This document shows, one piece after another, positions 42,169-51,452 of a stretch of 64,000 nt of DNA. The position numbers and the translations under genes were made by a program. The notes below the pieces were generated by a model that saw only the letters and a program-made list of their open reading frames with translations, searched no databases and was not told the origin of the DNA. Every line of letters begins with the position of its first letter. Within the stretch, counting starts at the first letter, position 1. The stretch lies in the NCBI RefSeq assembly GCF_024666615.1, contig NZ_CP088297.1, positions 434,001 to 498,000 of the forward strand. The letters run 5' to 3'. Source of the stretch: Aquabacterium sp. J223 (GTDB lineage Bacteria > Pseudomonadota > Gammaproteobacteria > Burkholderiales > Burkholderiaceae_C).

Positions 42169-43085
42169 TCGCCCACCGCAGCGTCGGCCGCCACCGGCGA
42201 CCCCCGGCCGCCGCGCACGTTGACCCAGGCGGCCACCGCGCCGCTGGCGGCGATGAGGGCCATGCCGGCCAGCGCCCAGCCGTCCGGCCGCTGGCCGAAC
42301 ACCCACAGCCCGAGCAGGCCGGCGAAGACCAGCTGCGCGTAGGTGAAGGGCATCAGCACCGGCAGCGGCGCCCGGCGCGTGCCGACGATGAAGGCCAGGT
42401 GGCCGAAGGTGCCGAGCAGCCCGGCGGTGGCCATGAGCGCCCACTGCCAGGGGGCGATCTGCAGCAGCGTCGGCCACCACGCGCCGGGCCAGGCCGCCAG
42501 TGCCACGGTCAGCCACACCAGGCCCACCGCGCCGGTGGTGCCATGCGTGCGCAGCGGGTCCTCCAGGGCCGCCATGTGGCGGGTGAGCAGCTGGAACATC
42601 GCCCCGCAGACGGCCAGCGCCAGCGGCAGCAGCGCGGCCGGGGTGAACACCGCGCTGCCCGGCCGCACCACCAGCAGGCCGCCGGTGAAGGCCAGCGTCA
42701 CCAGCGCCCAGCGCAGGGCGCCCACCGGCTCCTTCAACAGCCAGGGCGAGGCCAGCGTGACGAACACCGGCGCCAGCATGGCGATGGCGGTGAACTCGGC
42801 CACCGGCAGTTCGCGCAGGCCGAGGAAGGCCAGCACGCTGGTGGTGAGCAGCAGCGTGCCGCGCAGCACCTGGAAGCGCGGATGGCGCACCGGCGGACGC
42901 CGGCGGGCGACCGGGTGGAAGCGCAGCCATCCGCCCACCAGCACGGCCTGCGCGGCGTAGCGCGTCCACACCACCAGCAGCAGCGGCACGCCGGCGCTCA
43001 GCACCTTGACCGCGCTGTCGAGCAGGGCGAACGCGAGCACGGCGAGCAGGATGAGGGCGATGCCGGAGGCGGCCTGGGAACGCAT
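42165..43085 (-). CDS. DMT-family (EamA) transporter
   Basis: This 306-residue protein has about ten hydrophobic helices in two EamA repeats. Family features include the N-terminal LAFALLDSAVKVLS, FLGLRELPVAEFTAIAMLAP at the end of the first repeat and LMPFTYAQLVFAGLLGLWVF in the second. Such carriers export amino acids, nucleobases or other metabolites; the substrate is unknown. ATG at 43085 follows a weak ribosome-binding site. It is divergent from the DoxX gene. Confidence 0.9.
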   Translation of the reverse strand: MRSQAASGIALILLAVLAFALLDSAVKVLSAGVPLLLVVWTRYAAQAVLVGGWLRFHPVARRRPPVRHPRFQVLRGTLLLTTSVLAFLGLRELPVAEFTAIAMLAPVFVTLASPWLLKEPVGALRWALVTLAFTGGLLVVRPGSAVFTPAALLPLALAVCGAMFQLLTRHMAALEDPLRTHGTTGAVGLVWLTVALAAWPGAWWPTLLQIAPWQWALMATAGLLGTFGHLAFIVGTRRAPLPVLMPFTYAQLVFAGLLGLWVFGQRPDGWALAGMALIAASGAVAAWVNVRGGRGSPVAADAAVGD

Positions 43086-43220
43086 GGCGGAGCAGACGGT
43101 GGCAGATGGCGGGCCACCGTAACGCAGCGTGTGCCGGCGTGCCGGCCGCCCGCCCTTCTGGGACACTGTCGCCCCCGGGACGGCGGTCGGCAGACCGCCT
43201 CCGAGCCAAGGAGCCCTTGC

Positions 43221-43649
43221 ATGCCTTCTTCTCCCACCGTCAGCCCCGCCCTGCCCCGCCAGTTCGACCTCGCCGCGCTGCTGCTGCGCCTCGGCCTCGG
43301 GGTGCTGGTGCTCTTCCACGGCGTGGCCAAGGTGGCCGCTGGCCCCGGCTACGTCGGCACCCTGGTGGCCAAGGCCGGGCTGCCGGAACTGCTCGCCTAC
43401 GGCGTCTACGTCGGCGAGGTGGTGGCGCCGCTGATGCTGATCGTCGGCCTGTGGACCCGGCTGGCAGCCTGGGTGGTGGTGGTCAACATGCTCTTCGCGG
43501 TGGCCCTGGTGCACGCGTCCCAGCTGTTCAGCGTCAACGCCCGCACCGGCGGCTATGAGCTCGAACTGCAGGCGCTGTTCCTGCTCGCCGCGGTGGTGGT
43601 GGCGCTCATCGGCCCCGGGCGCTTCAGCCTGGACGCCCGGCGCGGCTGA
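43221..43649 (+). CDS. DoxX family membrane protein
   Basis: This 142-residue protein has four hydrophobic helices. The first contains LLLRLGLGVLVLFHGVAKV, the DoxX signature, followed by YGVYVGEVVAPLMLIVGLW and ELELQALFLLAAVVVALIG. A clear AAGGAG lies about eight bases before ATG 43221. DoxX proteins are linked in other systems to thiosulfate:quinone oxidation or redox defence; a role here is not shown. Confidence 0.9.
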   Translation: MPSSPTVSPALPRQFDLAALLLRLGLGVLVLFHGVAKVAAGPGYVGTLVAKAGLPELLAYGVYVGEVVAPLMLIVGLWTRLAAWVVVVNMLFAVALVHASQLFSVNARTGGYELELQALFLLAAVVVALIGPGRFSLDARRG

Positions 43650-43696
43650 CCGGCGGCCGGCCGCTGCGGCGGGCGCGGCAACTGCCCTGCGCCGCC

Positions 43697-44579
43697 GTGC
43701 CCCGCGCCCTCGACCTCCGCCGTCCCTCCCTGTGCCGAGCCGCCGGCTGGGCGCTGGCCGCGCCGCTGCTGGCCGCCGCCCAGACCCCCCCTGCCGCCCG
43801 GCGAAGCGGACGATCGGGCCGCCGGCCTGCCGCGCTGGGAGGCCGGCCTCGTCGCGGGCGCCGGCCTGCTGCCGGACTACCCCGGCGCGGACCGCAGCCG
43901 CGTCCGCGGACTCGTGCTGCCGGTGCTGCTGTACCGGGGGCCGGTGTGGCGGGTCGACGGCGAGGGCGTGCGCAGCCGGCTGGTGGCGCAGCCGGACTGG
44001 ACGCTCGACCTGTCCGCCAGCGGCGCCTTCCGCTCGCGCGACAACCCGGCGCGGGAGGGCATGCCGCCGCTCGACTGGTTGGTCGGCCTCGGGCCGCAGC
44101 TGGTCTGGCATGGCTGGCGCGAGGCGCCCGGCCGGCCGACGCTGCACCTGAAGGCGCGGGCCCTGCTGTCCACCGACGGGCGGGACTGGCACGGCCGCGG
44201 CCACGTGCTGGAACCGGAGGTCCGCTGGCACTGGACAGCACCTCTGCCCGGCGGCCCCGGCCGCCTCAGCTTCGGGGTGCAGCCGACCTGGGCCAGCGAG
44301 GCCCTGCACCGCTACTTCTACGAGGTGGCCCCGTCGCAGGCGACGGGCCGGCGCCCGGCCTGGGACGCGCGGGCCGGCTACTTCGGCACCGAGGTGAAGC
44401 TGACCCTGGGCCGCCGCGAAAGCCAGGCGCTGTCGTGGTTCGTCACCGCGCGGGCGCTGTCGCTGCATGGCGCCGCCAACGAGGGCAGTCCGCTGGCGAA
44501 GGAGGGGCTGAACTGGACCGTCGGCCTCGGTCTGGTGTGGACGCCGTGGCGCAGCGCGGAGACGGTGCCCGCGCGCTGA
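43697..44579 (+). pseudogene. MipA/OmpV family outer-membrane protein, apparent +1 frameshift
   Basis: A GTG start at 43697 leads to a signal peptide (RAAGWALAAPLLAAAQT). The frame breaks at a run of seven C (43785-43791). With six C the protein continues LPPGEADDRAAGLPRWEAG, LLPDYPGADRSR, VLPVLLYRGPVWR and SGAFRSRDNPAREGMPP, all typical of MipA/OmpV beta-barrels, and ends LGLVWTPWRSAETVPAR at 44579. The total of 883 bases is one more than 294 codons. Such proteins scaffold murein hydrolases or act as outer-membrane porin-like proteins. Without the fix, only an internal ATG at 43914 could be used, losing the signal sequence. Confidence 0.82.
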
Positions 44580-44592
44580 GCCGGCTGGCCGA

Positions 44593-44964
44593 TCAGGCGT
44601 GCAGCACCTGTTGCAGCAAGCCTTCCAACTCGTCCCCGCCCACCGGCTTGGTGAGGTGGATGTCGAAGCCGGCATCGGCCGCACGGGCCTTCGCCTCCCG
44701 GTTGGAGATGGCGGTCAGCGCGATGAGGATGACCCGGTTGCCCTCGGTCCGGCGCAGCGTCTTGGCCGCCTCGTAGCCGTCCATCAGCGGCATGTTGATG
44801 TCCAGGATCACCAGGCAGGGCTTGAACTCCTGCGCGATGGCCACGGCGTCCTGACCGTTGTAGGCGGTGCGGGTCTCGTAGCCGAGGAAGTCCAGCAGCA
44901 CCGCCAGGGTGTCGGCCGCGTCTTGGTTGTCGTCGGCGATGAGGATGCGCTTGGCGGGGGTCAC
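44593..44964 (-). CDS. CheY-like single-domain response regulator
   Basis: This 123-residue receiver domain has the acidic pair in ILIADDNQDAADT, phospho-acceptor Asp55 in LVILDINMPLMDG, a conserved Thr in IALTAIS and the Lys in IHLTKPVG. There is no output domain, so it signals by protein contact or as a phosphorelay element. The receiver most resembles those attached to hybrid kinases. Nearby genes encode a histidine-box protein and a hybrid kinase. Confidence 0.92.
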   Translation of the reverse strand: MTPAKRILIADDNQDAADTLAVLLDFLGYETRTAYNGQDAVAIAQEFKPCLVILDINMPLMDGYEAAKTLRRTEGNRVILIALTAISNREAKARAADAGFDIHLTKPVGGDELEGLLQQVLHA

Positions 44965-45185
44965 GGCGGGTACGGCGATGGCGGGGGTCCCAGCTCATCG
45001 GCAAGCGGACTGCCCGGCCCGAGGCGGCGGCGGCCGCGTCGCGTTGTAGGGCCCCACCGACACGGCTTTCGGCGTCCGATGATGGGGAGAACGCGCAGCG
45101 CTGAGCAGACTCCCGGGTCGGCCGCAACGGCGAGGGCAGCCCGTGTGGAGGCCGCTCCGCCAGCACAGGCCGTGGGAGGCACTCC

Positions 45186-45506
45186 TTGGAACAGGACCGG
45201 CCGGGCGCCGAGATCGCGGCGCTGCGGCAGCAGTTGGACGCCCTGCAGCACGAGGTGGGGGCCTTGCAAGACGCCGCGCACCGGCGACGGCGCGAGCTGT
45301 CGGCGCTGGTCCACGAGCTCGCCAACCCGCTGGGGCCGCTCACCACGGCGCTGTACCTGCTGCAGCGCGCGCCGCAGGAGCGCGGGCCGCAACTGGTCGA
45401 GATGGCGCAGCGCCAGCTGCGCCTGCTGACCGAGGTCGTCGAGCAGCTGCGCCGCCTGGGGCGCGAGGACGACGACGCGCCGCCGGTGGCCGCCGACGCC
45501 GGCTGA
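45186..45506 (+). CDS. Stand-alone histidine-kinase dimerisation (H-box) protein without ATPase domain
   Basis: This 106-residue protein has a coiled-coil start (AEIAALRQQLDALQHEVGAL) and then ELSALVHELANPLGPLTTAL, which matches the HisKA H-box with His43. Two more helices follow, and no HATPase domain. It compares directly with AHELRNPLAPI in the hybrid kinase on the opposite strand. Translation begins at TTG 45186 with GGGAGG upstream; no ATG or GTG is suitable. It may act as a phosphotransfer protein or a dimerisation partner. It converges on the hybrid kinase with nine bases between stops. Confidence 0.72.
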   Translation: MEQDRPGAEIAALRQQLDALQHEVGALQDAAHRRRRELSALVHELANPLGPLTTALYLLQRAPQERGPQLVEMAQRQLRLLTEVVEQLRRLGREDDDAPPVAADAG

Positions 45507-45515
45507 GCCGCCGCG

Positions 45516-47651
45516 TCAGCCGGCGGCGGCGGCGGGCCGCCGCGCGGCCGCCACGCCGTCGAGCAGCGCCAGCAGCGCCTGCGCGTCCACCGGCTTCACG
45601 AGGTGGTGGTCGAAGCCCGCGGCGCGCGAGCGTTCGCGGTCGCCCGGCTGGCCGTAGCCGGTCAGCGCGATCAGCAGCGCCGTGTCGCCGCCGGGAAGGG
45701 CGCGCAGCCGCCGCGCCAGCTCGTAGCCGTCCATGCCCGGCAGGCCGATGTCCAGCACGAAGGCCTGCGCCATCTGCTGCTGCGCGCGGCCCAGCGCACC
45801 GTGGGCGTCGTGCAGGATCTCGACGCGGTGGCCTTCCAGCGCCAGCAGCGCCCCCAGCGACTCGGCGGCGTCGACGTTGTCGTCGACCACCACCACCCGG
45901 CAGCCGCGCGGTTGCAGCACGGCGGCTGCGACCGGCACCGGCGACGTGGTCGCGGCGGCCCCTGGCCGGCGCGGCAGGCGCACGGTGAAGCGGGCACCGC
46001 GGCCGATGCCGTCGCTGTGCGCCTGCACGCTGCCGCCGTGCAGCTCCACCAGCTGCCGCACCAGCGCCAGCCCGAGGCCGAGGCCGCCCTGCGCCCGCTC
46101 GGCGGTGCGCGAGCCCTGGGTGAACAGCTCGAACAGCTCGGGCATCAGCTCGGTGGGGATGCCCTGCCCGTTGTCCTGCACGACGAGCGACAACCAGCCG
46201 TCCTCCGCGCTCGCCCGCAGCAGGAGGTGCCCTCCCTCGGGGGTGTACTTGCAGGCGTTGTGCAGCAGGTTGCTCACCACCTGCACCAGGCGGGCACGGT
46301 CGGCGTGCAGCGGCAGCGGCGTGTCCGGCAGCTGCAGCTCCAGGCGGTGGCGGCGCACGGCCACCAGCGGGCGCACCTGTTCGACCGCGGCCTGCACCAC
46401 CTCGGCCAGGTCGAGGTCGTGGCGGTCGAGCTCGATCAGGCCGCGGGTGACCCGCGACACGTCGAGCAGGTCGTCGACGATCTCGGTCATGTGGCGGGCC
46501 TGGCGGGCGATGACCTCGCTCTGGCGCAGCACCTGGGCGTCGGCGCCGGGCAGCCGGCGCAGCAGCTCGGCGCCGGTGCGGATCGGGGCCAGCGGGTTGC
46601 GCAGCTCGTGCGCCAGCATGGCGAGGAAGTCGTCCTTGCGGCGGTCGGCGGCGCGCAGCGCCTCGGTCAGGCGCTGCAGCTTCTCGCGCTCGCCCTCCAG
46701 CGCGGCGTGCTGCTCGTGCAGCCGGTCGAGCATCTGGTTCAGCGCATGGGCCAGGTTGGCCACCTCGCCGCTGCCGCCGGCGGGCGCCCGCTCGCGGCCG
46801 AAGCCGGTGCTGACCACGCGGCTGGCGAACGTCTCCAGCCGCTGCAGGTCGCGGGTGAGCACCAGCGCCACCCGGCGCCCGGCCAGCGCCACCACGGCGA
46901 ACAGGCCGAGCGCCAGGCCGAGCATGCTCAGGTACTGCGGCGACGGCCGGCCGGGTGCGGCGGGGGTCAGCGAGCGCATGTGCAGCTTCAGCCCCGCGTA
47001 GGCCGCCGGCACCGGCACGGCCACCCGGCGCCAGGGCTCGTCGGGCTGCGCGCCCCCGGTGTCGCCCCATTCCAGCCGCAGCTCGGCGGGCAGTCGCAGG
47101 TCCTCCAGCCGCACCTTGTAGAAGATCGCCCCCTCCGGCGAGGCGGTGCGGCTGTAGACCATGGGCTGCAGCGCCACCAGCTCATGCCCGCCGGCACCCT
47201 GGAACACCGCGGCGCTGGCGGCGCCGCTGCCGAGGGCGGCGCGCAGCCAGGACTGCTGCTCGGCGCTGAACGCCACCGCCCCGTTGGCCGAGATGGCCCG
47301 ACCCTCGAAATCGGTCAGCTGCAGCTGCACCGGCAGGCCGTTGATCTGGCGGATGCTTTCGAGGAAGGGCGTGAGGTAGGTCTCGCGGCCGGCACTGTCG
47401 ACCAGCCCGGTGGCCAGGATGGTGCTGCCCGCCACCTCCTGCATGCGGGTGGCCAGCGCCGACAGGTCGCTGCCGACCCGCACCGCGCCGTACTGGAGCT
47501 CCTTGGCCGCCAGCTGGCGCAGCGCGTCGCGCTGCTGGCGGTCGACCAGCCACCAGGTGCCGAGCGCGGCCAGCAGCAGCGCCCCGGCGGCGAGGCCGGC
47601 CGTCGCCAGGGTGAACCGGCGCGCGAGGCCGCGCGGCAGCAGCGGCTGCAT
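45516..47651 (-). CDS. Hybrid sensor histidine kinase with C-terminal receiver
   Basis: This 711-residue membrane kinase has TM1 (about residues 11-35), a periplasmic sensor region to about residue 235, TM2 (about 240-262) and a HAMP-like linker. HisKA follows with His348 in LAHELRNPLAPI, then HATPase_c (N-box VVSNLLHNACKYTP, G1 VVQDNGQGIP, G2 QGGLGLGLALVRQLVELHGG). The receiver domain carries Asp634 in AFVLDIGLPGMDG. ATG 47651 comes two bases after the stop of a periplasmic binding-protein gene, so ligand-loaded binding protein may be its input. Output is unknown; the CheY-like protein encoded nearby could be a partner. Confidence 0.93.
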   Translation of the reverse strand: MQPLLPRGLARRFTLATAGLAAGALLLAALGTWWLVDRQQRDALRQLAAKELQYGAVRVGSDLSALATRMQEVAGSTILATGLVDSAGRETYLTPFLESIRQINGLPVQLQLTDFEGRAISANGAVAFSAEQQSWLRAALGSGAASAAVFQGAGGHELVALQPMVYSRTASPEGAIFYKVRLEDLRLPAELRLEWGDTGGAQPDEPWRRVAVPVPAAYAGLKLHMRSLTPAAPGRPSPQYLSMLGLALGLFAVVALAGRRVALVLTRDLQRLETFASRVVSTGFGRERAPAGGSGEVANLAHALNQMLDRLHEQHAALEGEREKLQRLTEALRAADRRKDDFLAMLAHELRNPLAPIRTGAELLRRLPGADAQVLRQSEVIARQARHMTEIVDDLLDVSRVTRGLIELDRHDLDLAEVVQAAVEQVRPLVAVRRHRLELQLPDTPLPLHADRARLVQVVSNLLHNACKYTPEGGHLLLRASAEDGWLSLVVQDNGQGIPTELMPELFELFTQGSRTAERAQGGLGLGLALVRQLVELHGGSVQAHSDGIGRGARFTVRLPRRPGAAATTSPVPVAAAVLQPRGCRVVVVDDNVDAAESLGALLALEGHRVEILHDAHGALGRAQQQMAQAFVLDIGLPGMDGYELARRLRALPGGDTALLIALTGYGQPGDRERSRAAGFDHHLVKPVDAQALLALLDGVAAARRPAAAAG

Positions 47652-47653
47652 GC

Positions 47654-48852
47654 TCAGGCCACCGGCTGCAGGACGCCGTCGGCCCGGTAGCGGGCCATCA
47701 GCAGCTCCGCCGGGCCGAGCGCCTCGTGCCGGGTCGCGGTGAAGGGCGGGGCGTAGCGCTTGATCAGGCCGTCGTGCCGGGGCACCTTCTCCAGCGCATC
47801 CCGCACTGCGCCGCGGTCGGTGCTGCCGGCCAGCGCCAGCGCCCGGGCCAGGATGTGCGTCATGTCGAAGGCATGGGCCACGCCCACCGGGCTTTCGATG
47901 TCCTCCACCCGCTGCACGCCCTGCTGGCGCGCGGTGGCCAGGAAGGCGTCCAGCACCGGGCCGCGGGCGCGCAGGAAGCTGAAGGTCTGGATCACCGAGA
48001 AGTCCACCTGCGCCAGCGCGGCCCCGGCCTCCTGCACGAAGCGGCCGCCGGTGACGCCCCAATGGCTGAGCACCGGCAGCCGCTGTTCGGGCAGCAGCGC
48101 GCTCATCTCGCGCACCAGCATGGCCGCCTCGTCGTCGTTGGCCACCAGCACCACCGCCTGCGCGCCGGACTGGACCAGCTTGAGGTACTTGTCGACCAGC
48201 GAGCGCTCCTGCCAGTTGTACCAGGCGATGCTGCTGACCTGCGGCATGTCGCGGTCCTGCGCCACGCGCTCGGCGGCGGCCAGGTTGCTGCGGCCCCACG
48301 AGGTGTTGGTCAGCAGCAGACCGACGCTGCGCGCCCGCGCTGGCGCGCGGCCCGCATCATGAAGGGCATGGCCAGGCTGTCGCGCAGCGACAGCCGGAAG
48401 ACGTAGTTGGGCACGCTGCCGTTGTCGACGATGGCGTCGGCGGCGGACCACACCGCGAGGAACGGCATCCCTGCGGCCTTGAGCAGCGGCAGCTGCTCGA
48501 TCACCACCGGGCTGAAGCGACCGCCGAACACCGCCACCAGGTCCGGCATGGCGCGGAACTCCTCCAGGTTGCGGATGCCGCGGGCGGGGATGGACCGGTG
48601 GTCCCGGGTCACCACCTCGAGCGGGCGACCGCCGAGCACGCCGCCGGCGGCGTTGAGCTGCGCCGCCGCGATGCGCACCCCGCGCTCGACGGCCTGGGCC
48701 GAGGTGGAGTTGGCCAGTCCGAACTCGCCGTCGATGCCCAGCAGCACAGGCCGGCTGCCCTGCGCCCGCAAGCGGAACGGCAAGACGAGCGAGGCGGCCG
48801 CGCCGAAGGCGAGGCGGCGGCGGGAGGCCTGGAGGGAGAGGGTGCCGGGCAC
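47654..48852 (-). pseudogene. Leu/Ile/Val-type ABC binding protein, apparent -1 frameshift
   Basis: A GTG start at 48852 gives a twin-arginine-like leader (SRRRLAFGAAASLVLPFRLR) and a type-I periplasmic-binding fold (PVLLGIDGEFGLANSTSAQA, GVRIAAAQLNAAGGVLGGRP, VAVFGGRFSPVVIEQLPLL). The frame breaks at GCGCCCGCG (C run 48334-48336). One more base gives RQRGARSVGLLLTNTSWGRS and the rest of the protein to 47654 (LVDKYLKLVQSGAQAVVLVA, LPVLSHWGVTGGRFVQEAG). The 1199 bases are one short of 400 codons. No permease or ATPase is nearby; the next gene, two bases away, is a hybrid kinase. A sensing role is therefore more likely than transport. Confidence 0.82.
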
Positions 48853-49125
48853 GGGGGTTGGCGAAGCAGGGACAGCCCGCACTCTAGCGGCGCGAAGTGC
48901 CCCGCCGCCCGCTGCTGACAACTTGTGACCACGCTCTCCCCAGGATGGCAGTGGCCGCCCCGCAGAAGCCCCGGGGCGGGCCGTGGCGGCGGATCCCTCG
49001 CCTGCTTGATAGAACCGGACAATGACTGGGCTTGACCGCTTCAATGCACAGGATGCGCGCCCTGCCCTAGCATCGACGGGTCGGCTTTTTCCCCTCCACC
49101 CCCTTCACAAACGAGAGACCGCGAC

Positions 49126-49689
49126 ATGTCTTTGATCAACCAACAAGTCCCCGCCTTCAAGGTCGATGCCTTCCACAACGGCAAGTTCGTGCAGGTCACG
49201 GACGAGGCCCTGAAGGGCAAGTGGTCGGTGCTCGTCTTCATGCCGGCCGCCTTCACCTTCAACTGCCCGACCGAAGTCGAGGATGCCGCCGAGAACTACG
49301 CCGAGTTCCAGAAGCTGGGCACCGAGGTCTACATCGTCACCACCGACTCGCATTTCGCGCACAAGGTGTGGCACGAGACCTCGCCGGCCGTCGGCAAGGC
49401 CAAGTTCCCGCTGATCGGCGATTCGGCCCGCGTGCTGGCCAACTTCTTCGAGGTGCTCATCCCCGAGGAAGGCCGCACCCTGCGCGGCACCTTCGTGATC
49501 AACCCCGAGGGCGTGATCAAGACCATGGAAGTGCACGACAACAGCATCGCGCGCGACATGAAGGAAACGCTGCGCAAGCTGAAGGCCGCCCAGTACGTCG
49601 CCAAGAACCCGGGCCAGGTCTGCCCGGCGAAGTGGAACGAGGGCGCGGCCACGCTGACGCCGTCGCTGGACCTGGTCGGCAAGATCTGA
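49126..49689 (+). CDS. ahpC: Alkyl hydroperoxide reductase, peroxiredoxin subunit
   Basis: This 187-residue 2-Cys peroxiredoxin has the peroxidatic Cys47 in AAFTFNCPTEVED and the resolving Cys166 in NPGQVCPAKWNEG. The GTFVINPEGVIK motif and length match AhpC. It reduces hydrogen peroxide and organic peroxides and is recycled by AhpF, encoded 150 bases downstream. The ATG at 49126 is preceded by an A-rich GAGA-type site. Peroxide-inducible control by OxyR would be expected from the family; I could not identify an OxyR site with confidence in the 270 bases upstream. Confidence 0.95.
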   Translation: MSLINQQVPAFKVDAFHNGKFVQVTDEALKGKWSVLVFMPAAFTFNCPTEVEDAAENYAEFQKLGTEVYIVTTDSHFAHKVWHETSPAVGKAKFPLIGDSARVLANFFEVLIPEEGRTLRGTFVINPEGVIKTMEVHDNSIARDMKETLRKLKAAQYVAKNPGQVCPAKWNEGAATLTPSLDLVGKI

Positions 49690-49839
49690 GTCCCGCATGA
49701 CCCTGGGAGGGCGGGCCTGCGGCCTGCCCCCTTCTCCCCCCAGGAGATCCTGTTGAAAGCGCCCGCGCAGCGATCCTGACCGGTGCTTTCAACCGGGTCG
49801 ACCGATCCCGACTGAAACCACCGAAAGGAAGACGCTGCC

Positions 49840-51408
49840 ATGTTGGACGACGGCACCAAGGCCCAGCTCAAGGCCTACCTCGAACGGGTGCGCGAGCCCG
49901 TCGAACTCATCGCCTCGCTGGACGACCGTCCGGCGTCGCAGGAAATGCGCTCGCTCATCGAGGACATCGTCTCGCTGAGCGACAAGGTCAGCGCGCGCTA
50001 CGACGGCCGGGACACCCGCCGGCCCTCCTTCCAGATCACCCGCGCCGGCGCGGACATGGGGGTGCGCTTCGCCGCCATCCCGATGGGACACGAGTTCACC
50101 TCGCTGGTGCTGGCGCTGCTGCAGGCCGGCGGCCACCCGCCGAAGCTGGAGGCCGACGTCATCGAGCAGATCAAGTCGCTGGACGGCGACTTCGTGTTCG
50201 AGACGTACATGAGCCTGACCTGCCACAACTGCCCGGACGTGGTGCAGGCGCTCAACCTGATGGCCATCCTCAACCCGCGCATCCGCCACACCGCGGTGGA
50301 CGGCGGGCTGTTCCAGGACGAGGTCGAGTCGCGCCAGATCATGGCCGTGCCGACGGTGTTCCTGAACGGGGAGCCGTTCGCGTCGGGCCGCATGGAGATC
50401 GCCGAGATCGTCGCCAAGATCGACACCGGCGCGGCGGCCCGCGACGCGGCCAAGCTTGGCGCCAAGGATCCCTTCGACGTGCTCATCGTCGGCGGCGGCC
50501 CGGCCGGCGCGGCGGCGGCGGTGTACGCGGCGCGCAAGGGCATCCGCACCGGCATCGTGGCCGAGCGCTTCGGGGGCCAGACGATGGACACCCTCGGCAT
50601 CGAGAACTTCGTCTCGGTGCTGGAGACCGAGGGCCCGAAGTTCGCGAGCGCGCTGGAGGCCCATGTGAAGGCCTACGACGTGGACATCATGAACCACCAG
50701 CGGGTGACGCAGCTGGTGCCGGCCAGCGAGCCGGGCGGCTGGATCCGGCTTCAGCTGGACAACGGCGCCGAACTGAAGAGCCGCACCGTGGTGCTGGCCA
50801 CCGGCGCGCGCTGGCGCAACGTCAACGTGCCCGGCGAGCAGGAGTACAAGACCAAGGGGGTGGCCTACTGCCCGCACTGCGACGGCCCGCTGTTCAAGGG
50901 CAAGAAGGTGGCGGTGATCGGCGGCGGCAACTCCGGCGTCGAGGCGGCCATCGACCTGGCCGGCGTGGTCGAGCACGTGACGGTGCTGGAGTTCGCCGAC
51001 CAGCTCAAGGCCGATGCGGTGCTGGTCAACAAGCTCAACAGCCTGCCCAACGTCGACGTGCGCCTGAACGCCCAGACCACCGAGATCACCGGCGACGGCC
51101 AGAAGGTCAACGGCCTGCGCTACAAGGACCGCACCAGCGGCGAGGAGCGGCAGGTGGACCTGGCCGGCGTGTTCGTGCAGATCGGCCTGGTGCCCAACAC
51201 CGAGTTCCTGAAGGGCACGCTGGAGCTGAGCAAGTTCGGCGAGGTGCTGATCGACGCCAAGTGCCACACCAACCTGCACGGCGTCTTCGCCGCGGGCGAC
51301 GTGACCACGGTGCCGTACAAGCAGATCATCGTGGCGGCCGGCGAGGGCGCGAAGTCGGCGCTCAGCGCCTTCGACTACCTGATCCGGACGCCGGCCCCCG
51401 CGGCCTGA
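49840..51408 (+). CDS. ahpF: Alkyl hydroperoxide reductase, flavoprotein subunit
   Basis: This 522-residue flavoprotein has tandem thioredoxin-like folds at the N-terminus with the redox pair Cys128/Cys131 (CHNC). The FAD motif is [19 protein letters not shown], the active dithiol is Cys344/Cys347 (CPHC), the NADH motif is [19 protein letters not shown], and the C-terminal FAD contact is [17 protein letters not shown]. It transfers electrons from NADH to AhpC. It has a good GAAAGGAAG ribosome-binding region. A terminator-like hairpin follows the stop by about 20 bases. Confidence 0.95.
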   Translation: MLDDGTKAQLKAYLERVREPVELIASLDDRPASQEMRSLIEDIVSLSDKVSARYDGRDTRRPSFQITRAGADMGVRFAAIPMGHEFTSLVLALLQAGGHPPKLEADVIEQIKSLDGDFVFETYMSLTCHNCPDVVQALNLMAILNPRIRHTAVDGGLFQDEVESRQIMAVPTVFLNGEPFASGRMEIAEIVAKIDTGAAARDAAKLGAKDPFDVLIVGGGPAGAAAAVYAARKGIRTGIVAERFGGQTMDTLGIENFVSVLETEGPKFASALEAHVKAYDVDIMNHQRVTQLVPASEPGGWIRLQLDNGAELKSRTVVLATGARWRNVNVPGEQEYKTKGVAYCPHCDGPLFKGKKVAVIGGGNSGVEAAIDLAGVVEHVTVLEFADQLKADAVLVNKLNSLPNVDVRLNAQTTEITGDGQKVNGLRYKDRTSGEERQVDLAGVFVQIGLVPNTEFLKGTLELSKFGEVLIDAKCHTNLHGVFAAGDVTTVPYKQIIVAAGEGAKSALSAFDYLIRTPAPAA

Positions 51409-51428
51409 TCCGCGTCACCGGACGAGAC

Positions 51429-51450
51429 GGGGCCCGCTTCGGCGGGCCCT
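51429..51450. terminator. Terminator hairpin downstream of ahpF
   Basis: GGGCCCGC (51430-51437) and GCGGGCCC (51442-51449) flank a TTCG loop, followed by TGTTCATTT. Good intrinsic-terminator shape for ahpF, and possibly for the convergent flavoprotein gene. Confidence 0.75.
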
Positions 51451-51452
51451 GT

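Noticed and set aside
48853-49125. OxyR-binding site upstream of ahpC
   Set aside because: Several AT-rich bits occur but none matches the spaced ATAG-type motifs well enough.
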